64,000 nt of DNA from Bradyrhizobium tropiciagri (GTDB taxonomy: Bacteria > Pseudomonadota > Alphaproteobacteria > Rhizobiales > Xanthobacteraceae), in contig NZ_JAFCKH010000005.1 in the NCBI RefSeq assembly GCF_018130505.1, positions 310,001-374,000 on the forward strand, given 5' to 3'. Positions 17,261-25,858 of this stretch are shown here, one piece after another. Each line of letters begins with the position of its first letter. The first letter of the stretch is position 1. The notes beneath the pieces are model-generated. The model did not search any database, was not told the DNA's origin, and worked only from the letters and a program-made list of their open reading frames with translations. A program made the translations under genes and the position numbers.

Positions 17261-18061
17261 TCAGCCCGGCGAGGCGCCGGGGTAGGTGGTGAAGTCGATC
17301 TTGAACAGGCCCGGGTCGGGCTTCTGCGTCGCGTCGAGATTGTAGACCGCGACCGTCGTGTCGTAGCCCTGCGGATCGGTGACGGTCCACTGCTTGAGCT
17401 TGCCGTCCTTGGCGCCGACCATCAGCATCAGGCGCGAGGTGCCGACCAGCGCCTGCTTTTCCTCGATGGTGACGCTGACGAACACGTCATCGGCGGTGAC
17501 GCTGACGACGTTGGTGTCCTTCATCAGGTCGATGCGGTCGGACAGCAGATAGCGCAGCGGCGTCTGCGACAGCGGATAGATGTCCTGCGTCGCGAGCCTG
17601 CGGTCGCGCACCGCGACCGAGGAGCCGTCGGCGACGATCTCGATCGGGCTCGGATCGTCATATTCGAAGCGCACCTTGCCGGGCTTCTGGATGTAGAAAT
17701 CGCCCTTGGTCTTGGTGCCGTCGGGGCCGACCTGCACGAAGTTGCCGACCAGCGTCTGCAGCGAGGACAGATAGGCCGAGACCTTGGCGGCCTGCGCCTT
17801 CTGGTTGGCGTCGAAGGTCTGGAAGATGTTGGCGGGCACGTTGCGGCGAGGATCGGGAATGACCGGGTTCGGTGGCGTCTGGGTGGCGCCGGTGGTGGCC
17901 GGGCCCTTGTCCTGCGCGCTGGACTGCGGCGCCCCGTCGCGACCTTTGGGCGCAGCCTTCGGCGTCGGCACGTTCTGTGCGGCAGCCGCGCCGGCGAGCG
18001 CGGCGGAGACGAGGAATGCCAGCGCATGGCGCGAGCCGCGGAGAGTGAAGTGTTTTGCCAT
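17261..18061 (-). CDS. lolA: Outer-membrane lipoprotein carrier LolA
   Basis: Periplasmic chaperone that ferries lipoproteins from LolCDE to the outer membrane. It is 266 residues, longer than the usual ~200. The signal peptide (about 1-29, ending AAAAQ) is followed by a Pro/Ala-rich linker to about residue 90 and then the LolA fold: LSSLQTLVGNFVQVGPDGTK, GDFYIQKPGKVRFEYDDPSP, ADGSSVAVRDRRLATQ. It lies 95 bp downstream of ftsK on the same strand, a conserved neighbourhood, so co-transcription is likely. The extra length is all in the low-complexity linker. Confidence 0.92.
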   Translation of the reverse strand: MAKHFTLRGSRHALAFLVSAALAGAAAAQNVPTPKAAPKGRDGAPQSSAQDKGPATTGATQTPPNPVIPDPRRNVPANIFQTFDANQKAQAAKVSAYLSSLQTLVGNFVQVGPDGTKTKGDFYIQKPGKVRFEYDDPSPIEIVADGSSVAVRDRRLATQDIYPLSQTPLRYLLSDRIDLMKDTNVVSVTADDVFVSVTIEEKQALVGTSRLMLMVGAKDGKLKQWTVTDPQGYDTTVAVYNLDATQKPDPGLFKIDFTTYPGASPG

Positions 18062-18156
18062 CAGATGTGTCAGGTCTCTGTTCGAGGCTCGTCCCGCTGG
18101 GTTGCGACTTTACCGTGCCTGTTCCGAGGCGGATATGGCTTTTCCGTGGAGTTTGG

Positions 18157-20643
18157 TCAGAACTGGCCCTCTTCCTCGCCGACCAGGATTTCACGTTTTC
18201 CGGCGTGATTCGCCGGACCGACGATGCCTTCGAGTTCCATGCGTTCCATCAGCGAAGCGGCGCGGTTATAGCCGATTTGCAGCCGCCGCTGAATGTAGGA
18301 GGTCGACGCCTTGCGGTCGCGCTTGACGATCGCAACCGCCTGCGTGAACAGGTCGCCGCCACCGTCGCCGCCCATGCCGGTGGCATCGAACACCGCGCCG
18401 TCCTCGCCCTCGGCAGGCTCTTCCGCGGTGACCGCTTCGAGATATTCCGGCGCGCCTTGCGTCTTGAGGTGACGCACCACCTTCTCGACTTCTTCGTCCG
18501 AGGCGAACGGGCCGTGCACGCGGCTGATGCGGCCGCCGCCGGCCATATAGAGCATGTCGCCCTGGCCGAGCAGCTGCTCGGCGCCCATCTCGCCGAGGAT
18601 GGTGCGGCTGTCGATCTTCGACGTCACCTGGAAGGCGATGCGGGTCGGGAAGTTGGCCTTGATCGTGCCGGTGATGACGTCGACCGACGGGCGCTGGGTA
18701 GCGAGGATCACGTGCAGGCCGGCGGCGCGCGCCATCTGGGCGAGGCGCTGCACCGCGCCTTCGATGTCCTTGCCGGCGACCATCATCAGGTCGGCCATCT
18801 CGTCGACGATGATGACGATGTAGGGCAGCGGCTCGAGGTCGAGCTTCTCTTCCTCGTAGATCGCCTTGCCGGTCTCCTTGTCGAAGCCGGTGTGTACGGT
18901 GCGGGTCAGCTCCTCGCCCTTGCCCTTGGCTTCGACGAGACGCTGGTTGTAGCCGTCGATGTTGCGGACGCCGAGCTTGGCCATGCGCTTGTAGCGCTCT
19001 TCCATCTCGCGCACGGCCCATTTCAGCGCCACCACCGCCTTCTTCGGATCAGTGACGACGGGCGTCAGCAGATGCGGGATGCCGTCATAGACCGACAGTT
19101 CGAGCATCTTCGGGTCGACCATGATCAGGCGGCACTGATCCGGACGCAGCCGGTAGACCAGCGAGAGGATCATGGTGTTGATCGCGACCGATTTACCGGA
19201 GCCGGTGGTGCCGGCGATCAGCATGTGCGGCGTGCGGGCGAGATCGATGATGACGGGATCGCCGCCGATGGTCTTGCCGAGGCACAGCGGCAGCTTCGCC
19301 ACCGACTCGGTGCTCTCCTTGGCGACCAGCAGCTCGCGCAGATAAACCTTCTCGCGATGCGCGTTGGGCAGCTCGATGCCGATCGCGTTGCGGCCGGCGA
19401 CGACGGCGACGCGGGCCGACAGCGCGCTCATCGAGCGTGCGATGTCGTCGGACAAGCCGATCACGCGCGACGACTTGATGCCGGGCGCCGGCTCGAGCTC
19501 GTACAGCGTGACGACGGGGCCCGGATTGGCCTTGACGATCTCGCCGCGCACGCCGAAGTCCTGCAGCACGCCTTCCAGCGAGCGCGAGTTGGCTTCGAGT
19601 TCGGCCTTGCTCAACGGCTGGCGGTCGCTCGCCTTCGGCGCGCTGAGGACAGAGACCGAAGGCAGCTCGAATTTGTCCGAGTTCTTCTTCTTCGGCTTCG
19701 GCTCGGCCTTCTTGCGCGGGGCACGGGCGACCGGAGCTTCGTCTTCCTCGTCCTCTTCTTTCTCATCATCGCCGCCATGGTCGAAGTGCTCGGCGTCGTC
19801 CTCGTCCTCATCATGCTCGGCGGGGGCGATCGAAGGCGCGGCGCGGCCGCTGCCGATATTGGGCTCCTGCCGCTCGAACGCTGCAGCGCGGCCTTGCGAG
19901 GCGCTCGACACCAGCGATTTGTAGGCGGTGGTGAACAGCCAGCCGAGCCGTGCCTTGGCGCTCATCAGCGCGTGGAACAGCCAGCCCAGCGAGACCGAGC
20001 TGCGGTCGCCCTCGTCCTCCTCGACGAAAGGCTCGTCGTCATCCGTGATCGGCGTCAGCTCGTCGTCCTGCTCCTTGGCGCCCCAGCCGCAGGCGAACAG
20101 GAAGCTCGCGGCCATCGCGACGAACAGCACGAGGCCGAGCACCACGCGATAGATGAAGCCGGGCGGGCCGAACACGACGGCCGGCGTCCGCAGCAGCGCA
20201 TCGCCGACCACGCCGCCGAGCCCGGTCGGCAGCGGCCAGGCGGTGTTGTGCGGCCAGCAGCTGGCAAAGCCCGCCGCGAGCGCGGTGCAGAGGATCCAGT
20301 AGCCGAGCCGCAGCGCCTCGCGGTCGAACGGCCGATGCGTCAGCATCCGCCAGCCCCACACCGCGACGGGCAGGATCAGCATGATCGCGCCGAGCCCGAG
20401 GATCTGCATCAGCAGATCGGCGCCGATTGCGCCGGGATAACCGACCACGTTGCGGATCGCGCGCGAGGTGGCGTGGCTCAGCGAGGGATCCTGCACCGAC
20501 CACGTCATCATTGCCGCGGCGATGAGGCCTGACAGCGCAATGAGTCCGAGGCCGGTCAGTTCGCGCAGCCGCCGCGCCAGCGCCTCGCGCAGCGAGAGCG
20601 GCAGATGGCCGACCAGGGGGATGACACGTTCGATCGCAGGCAT
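18157..20643 (-). CDS. ftsK: DNA translocase FtsK
   Basis: Septum-located motor that pumps the chromosome terminus across the division site and activates XerCD at dif. ATG 20643 gives 828 residues, typical for alphaproteobacteria. Layout: four or so TM helices (1-200), an acidic then basic linker (about 200-350) with runs of Asp/Glu and [12 protein letters not shown], the motor domain with Walker [14 protein letters not shown] (Lys about 485) and Walker [14 protein letters not shown], and a winged-helix gamma domain ([20 protein letters not shown]). The aminotransferase gene ends 22 bp upstream on the same strand. Confidence 0.97.
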   Translation of the reverse strand: MPAIERVIPLVGHLPLSLREALARRLRELTGLGLIALSGLIAAAMMTWSVQDPSLSHATSRAIRNVVGYPGAIGADLLMQILGLGAIMLILPVAVWGWRMLTHRPFDREALRLGYWILCTALAAGFASCWPHNTAWPLPTGLGGVVGDALLRTPAVVFGPPGFIYRVVLGLVLFVAMAASFLFACGWGAKEQDDELTPITDDDEPFVEEDEGDRSSVSLGWLFHALMSAKARLGWLFTTAYKSLVSSASQGRAAAFERQEPNIGSGRAAPSIAPAEHDEDEDDAEHFDHGGDDEKEEDEEDEAPVARAPRKKAEPKPKKKNSDKFELPSVSVLSAPKASDRQPLSKAELEANSRSLEGVLQDFGVRGEIVKANPGPVVTLYELEPAPGIKSSRVIGLSDDIARSMSALSARVAVVAGRNAIGIELPNAHREKVYLRELLVAKESTESVAKLPLCLGKTIGGDPVIIDLARTPHMLIAGTTGSGKSVAINTMILSLVYRLRPDQCRLIMVDPKMLELSVYDGIPHLLTPVVTDPKKAVVALKWAVREMEERYKRMAKLGVRNIDGYNQRLVEAKGKGEELTRTVHTGFDKETGKAIYEEEKLDLEPLPYIVIIVDEMADLMMVAGKDIEGAVQRLAQMARAAGLHVILATQRPSVDVITGTIKANFPTRIAFQVTSKIDSRTILGEMGAEQLLGQGDMLYMAGGGRISRVHGPFASDEEVEKVVRHLKTQGAPEYLEAVTAEEPAEGEDGAVFDATGMGGDGGGDLFTQAVAIVKRDRKASTSYIQRRLQIGYNRAASLMERMELEGIVGPANHAGKREILVGEEEGQF

Positions 20644-20665
20644 ACTCAATCTTCGCGCTTCGCGA

Positions 20666-21892
20666 TTAACCCAGGGTTTCGACCAGCCGATGCAATGCTT
20701 CGGCCGTGGAGTCACTGTCGGAGACCAGCGCAAGGCGGATGTAGCCCGCGCCGGGATTGGAACCGTCGCTCTGTTCGCGCGCCAGGTAGCTGCCGGGAAT
20801 CACCCGCACGCCGGCGTCGCGATAGAGCTGCACCGTCACGGCCTCGTCGCTGCGGCGGTCGGAGACGTCGAGCCAGACGCAGAAGCCGCCGGCTGGCCGC
20901 TTGTAGCCGTAACGGCTGCCGAGGATCTGGTCGGCAAGATCGAACTTGATGCGATAGAGCCGGCGATTTTCCTCGACATGCGCCTCGTCGCCATAGGCGG
21001 CGACCGCCACATGCTGCAACGGTACCGGCACCTGCGGTGCAGCGACGTTGCGCAGCTCGAGGAAGGCGGTCAGAAACTTTCTGTCGCCGGCGGCGAAGCC
21101 GACCCGCATGCCCGGCAGGTTCGAGCGCTTCGACAGCGACTGGAAGGCGACCACATTGCTGAAGTCGGGTCCAGCGCATTCCAGCATGCTGCCCGGCGCT
21201 TCGCGGGTATAGATCTCCGAATAGCACTCGTCGGACAGGATCATGAAGCCGAACCGGTCGGCGAGCTCCTTCAGCCGCGTGAAGTAGCCACGCGAGGCGA
21301 CCGAGCCTTGCGGATTGGCCGGCGAGGCGATGAAGAACGCCACGGTGCGCGCCCAGGTCGCGTCGTCGATCGCATCGAGGTCGGGCAGGAAGCCGTTGGC
21401 GAGCGTGGTCGGCAGATGGATCTGCTCGCAGCCGGCGGCGCGGGCGCCGGCACCATAGGCCGGATAGAACGGATTCGGCATCAGGATCGCCGGCCGGCCT
21501 TTTCGCGGGGCGACATGGCGTGCGGCGGTGATCGCGGCAAAGAACAGCCCCTCGCGGCTGCCGTTGAGCACCAGCACCTCGCTCTCCGGATCGACCGGAC
21601 GCGGCAACTGGAACCGGCTTCCGAGCCAGGTCGCGGCGGCGCGGCGGAACGGCTCGATGCCCTTGGCCAGCGGGTAGCGGCCGAAATCGGCAATGTGCTT
21701 TGCCAGCACCGGTCCGACGAAGTCGGGCACGGGATGCTGCGGCTCGCCGACTGACAGCGTGATCAAAGGCTTAGCCGGCTGGTAGGGGGCCAGCAGCTCG
21801 GTGGTCCGCACGAAGGGGGAGCGCTCGGCCTGGCCGGCGGATGCGACGTTGCCGGCGCCCTGCGCCACGCCGGATGAGGCGGTCATTGCCAT
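20666..21892 (-). CDS. PLP-dependent class I/II aminotransferase (DapC-like)
   Basis: 408 residues, fold type I. Catalytic set visible: Asn193 in SPANPQGSV, Asp221 and Tyr224 in [10 protein letters not shown], the Schiff-base Lys255 in [15 protein letters not shown] and Arg263. The closest group I recognise is the alphaproteobacterial N-succinyldiaminopimelate aminotransferase type (DapC), which would place it in lysine and peptidoglycan precursor synthesis, fitting its position directly upstream of ftsK. The exact substrate cannot be told from sequence. A CtrA-type box lies about 84 bp upstream. Confidence 0.9.
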   Translation of the reverse strand: MAMTASSGVAQGAGNVASAGQAERSPFVRTTELLAPYQPAKPLITLSVGEPQHPVPDFVGPVLAKHIADFGRYPLAKGIEPFRRAAATWLGSRFQLPRPVDPESEVLVLNGSREGLFFAAITAARHVAPRKGRPAILMPNPFYPAYGAGARAAGCEQIHLPTTLANGFLPDLDAIDDATWARTVAFFIASPANPQGSVASRGYFTRLKELADRFGFMILSDECYSEIYTREAPGSMLECAGPDFSNVVAFQSLSKRSNLPGMRVGFAAGDRKFLTAFLELRNVAAPQVPVPLQHVAVAAYGDEAHVEENRRLYRIKFDLADQILGSRYGYKRPAGGFCVWLDVSDRRSDEAVTVQLYRDAGVRVIPGSYLAREQSDGSNPGAGYIRLALVSDSDSTAEALHRLVETLG

Positions 21893-21975
21893 GTTTGAAG
21901 CGCCAGCACTTTCACTGCGATCGGGGTGAGGGGGGCCGACCGTAAACCGATCAAGTCACCATAGATAGGGCGAGG

Positions 21976-21991
21976 TTAAGACGCGATTAAC
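21976..21991. promoter_or_regulatory. Putative CtrA box upstream of aminotransferase-ftsK-lolA
   Basis: TTAAGACGCGATTAAC fits TTAA-N7-TTAAC, the binding sequence of the cell-cycle regulator CtrA; the wider GGTTAA...TTAACC is symmetric. It lies 84 bp before the aminotransferase start in a non-coding region, where a promoter for this minus-strand run is expected. Confidence 0.55.
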
Positions 21992-22050
21992 CATCGGCGG
22001 CAGGGGCCGTTCGCCGAGTTTGTCGCGCGATTGCCTGCCAACAACGCGGT

Positions 22051-22152
22051 GTCATCACCCGGCTTGACCGGTTGATCCAGTATTCCAGAGGCAGCAGTGC
22101 TTGGGCCGAGAGGCCGCGGCGTACTGGATCGCCGGGTCAAGCCGGGCGATGA
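22051..22152. repeat. CGTCAT-ended palindromic repeat (CCCGGCTTGAC subfamily)
   Basis: Opens GTCATCACCCGGCTTGACC and closes GGTCAAGCCGGGCGATGAC. It is the sister of 10397-10502. The rest of the gap between the aminotransferase and the zinc-ribbon ORF (21893-22291) shows only the CtrA-type box. Confidence 0.87.
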
Positions 22153-22291
22153 CAGTTGTGGGGAAGGAGGCGACTTCGCTCCGTGGTTAGGGAGCCTCAG
22201 CTTTTAGTCGAACTACAACATAGGTTATTTCGTCGCGTCCGCTGATCGGCACATTGCTGCGACATGGATTATTCAATCGCTGCAACGAGCT

Positions 22292-22465
22292 ATGGGACCG
22301 ACCGATAAGAATTGCCCGAAATGCGGGCGCGAAATGGAATTGGCATTGCCACCGGGCGGCAATGGCGGGCGCATCTATCAGTGCTTCCATTGCGATCGTC
22401 CGGACCCGCTCAAGGATCACACCGCGGATGGATTTTTGCGCGGCTTGAAGCCGCCCGAAGGCTAG
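22292..22465 (+). CDS. Small zinc-ribbon-like protein, 57 residues
   Basis: A short ORF from ATG 22292 to TAG at 22463. It has a CPKC pair near the N-terminus (residues 8-11) and a CFHC pair at about 31-34, separated by about 20 residues, the layout of a rubredoxin-knuckle zinc ribbon. The rest reads DPLKDHTADGFLRGLKPPEG. The four Cys in paired knuckles, and ordinary codon use, argue for a real gene. There is no strong ribosome site (AACGAG before the ATG). Function unknown; such proteins usually bind nucleic acid or protein partners. Confidence 0.65.
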   Translation: MGPTDKNCPKCGREMELALPPGGNGGRIYQCFHCDRPDPLKDHTADGFLRGLKPPEG

Positions 22466-22557
22466 GTCCCGACGTCTCGGCAGGCCGCAGTCTGAATTTT
22501 TCGGGCGGGTTGACCTGTATCAACCCGCGCACGGTCGCGAGGCTCACCTTGCCGGGC

Positions 22558-22641
22558 ATGACACGGGACTGGATCGCCATCGCGGGCTACGCCTCAATTG
22601 CGCTTGTCGCGATGCTTCTGTTCGTCGTCTTCGTTACCTAG
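22558..22641 (+). CDS. Possible 27-residue single-TM peptide
   Basis: ATG 22558 to TAG 22641: a short charged start (MTRDW) and then an unbroken hydrophobic helix (IAIAGYASIALVAMLLFVVF). The length and composition suit a small membrane protein, but there is no clear ribosome site and chance cannot be excluded. Confidence 0.3.
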   Translation: MTRDWIAIAGYASIALVAMLLFVVFVT

Positions 22642-22685
22642 AGACGCACTGGCACAAACTGCACTATCCGCCCCCGCCACCCCGG

Positions 22686-22701
22686 CTTAACATATGTTAA
22701 G
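22686..22701. promoter_or_regulatory. Perfect 16-bp palindrome
   Basis: CTTAACATATGTTAAG is AT-rich and perfectly symmetric in a GC-rich non-coding gap, 22 bp before a possible GTG start. It looks like an operator; the protein that would bind is unknown. Confidence 0.5.
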
Positions 22702-22723
22702 TGCTCTTTGTGCGGGGTGCGCT

Positions 22724-22807
22724 GTGTCAGAGTTCATGCTTCGAGCGGGCATCATTCTGTTGGGACTTTGTCCCATCGCCATCGCCGCGTTCGCCTTGTT
22801 CATTTGA
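22724..22807 (+). CDS. Possible 27-residue single-TM peptide following a palindrome
   Basis: GTG 22724 (or ATG 22736) to TGA 22805: MSEFMLRAG and then a hydrophobic stretch to the end (IILLGLCPIAIAAFALFI). It mirrors the size and layout of the ORF at 22558. Evidence is limited to the pattern. Confidence 0.25.
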   Translation: MSEFMLRAGIILLGLCPIAIAAFALFI

Positions 22808-22953
22808 AACCAGGGCCGCCCTGACCGGCGGCCGACAGATCCCGCAGCCCGGATGCAGCGAAGCGTGGGGCCGGCCTCTCCCGTGGCGACCCCGCTCCCG
22901 GATTACGCTTCGCCCCATCGGGGCTGCGCACCTACGTCCTGGATATGCCGCGC

Positions 22954-23358
22954 CTACCGTGCCGGCAGCTTCTCGAACGACGGCTTGCCGTCGGGCACGT
23001 GATGGAAGGTCTGCTTGTCGCAGGTGTAGATCGTCATCTGCGGAGTGAACACCGACGGGTCGTCGAAGGTGCCGACCTTCAGGATCGTGGCGGGCAGGCC
23101 GGGCACCTTGGTCACCAGATGCGTGCCGCATTCGGCGCAGAACTCGCGCGTCACCGCACGTTCGAGGTCGGTGCGGGTGAACTGCTTGGGTTGGCTCGCG
23201 GTGTATTTGAAGCCGGTGGTCGGCATCGCCATGAACATGTTCGGCCCGCCGCCGGTGATGTACTGGCATTCGCGGCACAGGCACTGCGCCGCCATCATCG
23301 GCTCGCCCTCGGCCTCATAGCGCACCTTGCCGCAATAGCATCCGCCCGCAAGCTTCAT
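22954..23358 (-). CDS. GFA-family protein (glutathione-dependent formaldehyde-activating-like)
   Basis: 134 residues with the zinc ligands of the Gfa/CENP-V fold: CYC at residues 7-9, CLCREC at 26-31, and FCAECGTHL further on. Gfa itself speeds the joining of formaldehyde to glutathione, but most family members have no proven activity. The ATG is at 23358 and the protein has no signal peptide. It stands alone, with no formaldehyde dehydrogenase genes in view. Confidence 0.9.
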   Translation of the reverse strand: MKLAGGCYCGKVRYEAEGEPMMAAQCLCRECQYITGGGPNMFMAMPTTGFKYTASQPKQFTRTDLERAVTREFCAECGTHLVTKVPGLPATILKVGTFDDPSVFTPQMTIYTCDKQTFHHVPDGKPSFEKLPAR

Positions 23359-23440
23359 GACGTCCTCCCAGGTTGTTGTCGGCCCGCCGCTTTGTTCGAC
23401 GGTGGCACGTTATCCTGACAATTTTTTCTCAAGCGCGGGC

Positions 23441-23475
23441 AAAAAGAAAGGGGCTCCAACTTGCGCTGGAGCCCC
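23441..23475 (-). terminator. Rho-independent terminator of the glnK-amtB run
   Basis: Read on the minus strand: GGGGCTCCA paired with TGGAGCCCC (23450-23458 with 23467-23475) and then TTTCTTTTT. It lies 115 bp after the amtB stop. A further hairpin (AAATTAAC/GTTAATTT, 23561-23590) directly follows that stop codon. Confidence 0.85.
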
Positions 23476-23589
23476 TCAACGGTCCGGGCATTGCCGGGTA
23501 TGTGCCCGAACCGTAGTTCTGGGAACGACCGCTTGGGGAGGTCGCGCCCGGGGAGAACCCAAATTAACCGCCCTTCGGAGCCGTTAATT

Positions 23590-25038
23590 TTACATGTTGT
23601 AGGCGCGCTCCGTGTGCTCGGTGATGTCGAGGCCTTCACGCTCGGTCTCGACGTTGGCGCGCAGGCCGACGATCACGTCGACGATCTTGTAGAGGATCGC
23701 CGAACCGATGCCCGACCACACCAGCGTGGTGCCGACACCCCAGGCCTGCGAGGTCATCTGCGCGATGAAGTCGTAGTCGGCGACCTTCGGCGGGATCGCG
23801 GTGTAGTCGATGATTCCCGCGCCGCCGAGCGCCGGGTTGACCAGGATGCCGGTGCCGAGCGCGCCGACGATGCCGCCGACGCAGTGGACGCCGAACACGT
23901 CGAGCGAGTCGTCATAGCCGAGCGCGTTCTTCACGACGGTGCAGAAGAACAGGCAGACCACGCCGACCACGAGGCCGAGCACGATGGCGCCCATCGGACC
24001 GGAGTAACCGGCCGCCGGCGTCACCGCGACGAGGCCCGCAACCGCGCCCGAGAGCGCGCCGAGCAGCGAGGGATGGCCCTTGATGATCCATTCGGCGAAC
24101 ATCCAGGACAGCGCCGCCGCGGCCGTGGCCACGAAGGAGTTGGTCATGGCGAGCGCGGCGCCGCCATTGGCTTCGAGGTTGGAGCCGGCGTTGAAGCCGA
24201 ACCAGCCGACCCAGAGTAGCGAGGCGCCGATCATGGTCATGGTCAGCGAGTGCGGAGCCATCAGCTCCTTGCCGTAGCCGACGCGCTTGCCGATGAGGAG
24301 CGCACCGACGAGGCCGGCGATCCCTGCGTTGATGTGCACCACGGTGCCGCCGGCGAAGTCGATCGCGCCCTTCTTGAAGATCCAGCCCGCGTCGGCGTTG
24401 ATCTCGTCGAGCTTGGCCTGCGCCGCGGTCTTGGCCGCACCGTCAGCCGCAGCGGCGAGCGCCTTGGCGGCATCCTGGATCGCGTCCGGGCCCGGCCAGT
24501 ACCAGACCATGTGCGCGATCGGGAAGTAGATCAGCGTCACCCAGAGCGGGATGAACAGCGCGATCGCCGCGAACTTCATGCGCTCGGCGAAGGCGCCGAC
24601 GATGAGGGCCGGCGTGATCGCCGCGAAGGTCATCTGGAAGCAGAAGTAGACCAGCTCCGAGATGTTGGCGTCGACCGAGAAGGTCGCGACCTTCGAGTCG
24701 GTGGTGATCCCCATCATGAAGGCCTTGGAGAAGCCGCCGATGAAGTCGGAGCCGCCGGTGAAGGCGAGGCTGTAGCCGTAGAGGGCCCAGAGCACGGTGA
24801 CGAGGCACACGGTGTAGAACACCTGCGCCAGCACCGAGAGCATGTTCTTGGAACGGACCAGGCCGCCGTAGAACAGCGCGAGGCCCGGGATGGTCATCAG
24901 CAGCACCAGCACCGTCGAGGTCAGCATCCAGGCGTTGTCGCCCTTGTTGACGGTTGGCTCTGCGTAGGCGGCGGTCGCGGCAAACAGGCCGACTGCAAGG
25001 GCCGCCAGTCCCGCGCCGTAGGGACGCTTGAACGTCAT
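23590..25038 (-). CDS. amtB: Ammonium transporter AmtB (copy 1)
   Basis: 482 residues: signal peptide (to about residue 26, AAYAEP), then 11 predicted TM helices of the Amt/Rh family. The two pore His regions are intact: FAGGTVVHINAGIAGLVGA and SLDVFGVHCVGGIVGAL, as are GLALFYGGLVRSKN and LLWVGWFGFNAGS. A loop near residues 185-215 is enriched in Ala (KALAAAADGAAKTAAQAK), an insertion not in copy 2. It takes up ammonium and is normally blocked by GlnK. It lies 41 bp downstream of glnK copy 1. Confidence 0.97.
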   Translation of the reverse strand: MTFKRPYGAGLAALAVGLFAATAAYAEPTVNKGDNAWMLTSTVLVLLMTIPGLALFYGGLVRSKNMLSVLAQVFYTVCLVTVLWALYGYSLAFTGGSDFIGGFSKAFMMGITTDSKVATFSVDANISELVYFCFQMTFAAITPALIVGAFAERMKFAAIALFIPLWVTLIYFPIAHMVWYWPGPDAIQDAAKALAAAADGAAKTAAQAKLDEINADAGWIFKKGAIDFAGGTVVHINAGIAGLVGALLIGKRVGYGKELMAPHSLTMTMIGASLLWVGWFGFNAGSNLEANGGAALAMTNSFVATAAAALSWMFAEWIIKGHPSLLGALSGAVAGLVAVTPAAGYSGPMGAIVLGLVVGVVCLFFCTVVKNALGYDDSLDVFGVHCVGGIVGALGTGILVNPALGGAGIIDYTAIPPKVADYDFIAQMTSQAWGVGTTLVWSGIGSAILYKIVDVIVGLRANVETEREGLDITEHTERAYNM

Positions 25039-25079
25039 GTCATTTCACTCCTGAGGTCTTCTAAGGTTTGAGCGCGAAA

Positions 25080-25520
<441 letters not shown>

Positions 25521-25525
25521 CTAGA

Positions 25526-25541
25526 ATCAAATGCCGTGCCA
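25526..25541 (-). promoter_or_regulatory. Putative sigma-54 (RpoN) promoter for glnK-amtB copy 1
   Basis: On the minus strand: TGGCACG-GCAT-TTGAT. The -24 element is perfect and the spacing is right (GG-N10-G); the -12 element has GA in place of the usual GC. It is about 108 bp before glnK, a gene class normally under NtrC/RpoN control. Confidence 0.6.
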
Positions 25542-25752
25542 GACGGCGGTCGTTCGCTAACGGATTATGAATCCGGAGCTTTTCCCGCTTTGCGGGAGGG
25601 GGTGCCCCCTGCGCCATTCCGCCGCGCCTAAAAACTCATCAGGCATGGTCAAAACGCAGGCATGGCCAACTCCGGACATAATCATGCCCAGAGCAGCGGC
25701 AGGTTTGCGGTATCGAGATAGTTCGAGCAAAGGGACCAAAGCCGGGTCCAAC

Positions 25753-25839
25753 CGTCATTGCGAGGAGCGAAAGCGACGAAGCAATCCATCCATCCGCGTT
25801 TGCTGGCAGATGGATTGCTTCGCTCCGCTCGCAATGACG
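25753..25839. repeat. CGTCAT-ended palindromic repeat (TGCGAGGAGCG subfamily)
   Basis: CGTCATTGCGAGGAGCGAAAGCG and AAGCAATCCATCC are mirrored by GATGGATTGCTTCGCTCC and GCTCGCAATGACG. This is a repeat type seen widely in Rhizobiales. It lies just after amtB copy 2. Confidence 0.88.
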
Positions 25840-25858
25840 ACGGAGGGAGTGCGAGAAG

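Larger units (their letters stand above)
22466..22953. other. Gap with two tiny membrane ORFs, a perfect palindrome and a diverged repeat
   Basis: 488 bp. It holds possible single-helix peptides at 22558 and 22724, the palindrome at 22686-22701, and from about 22850 a worn GTAG-type repeat (CAGCCCGGATGCAGCGAAGCG ... ATCGGGGCTGCG by its ends). No larger gene is supportable. Confidence 0.6.
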
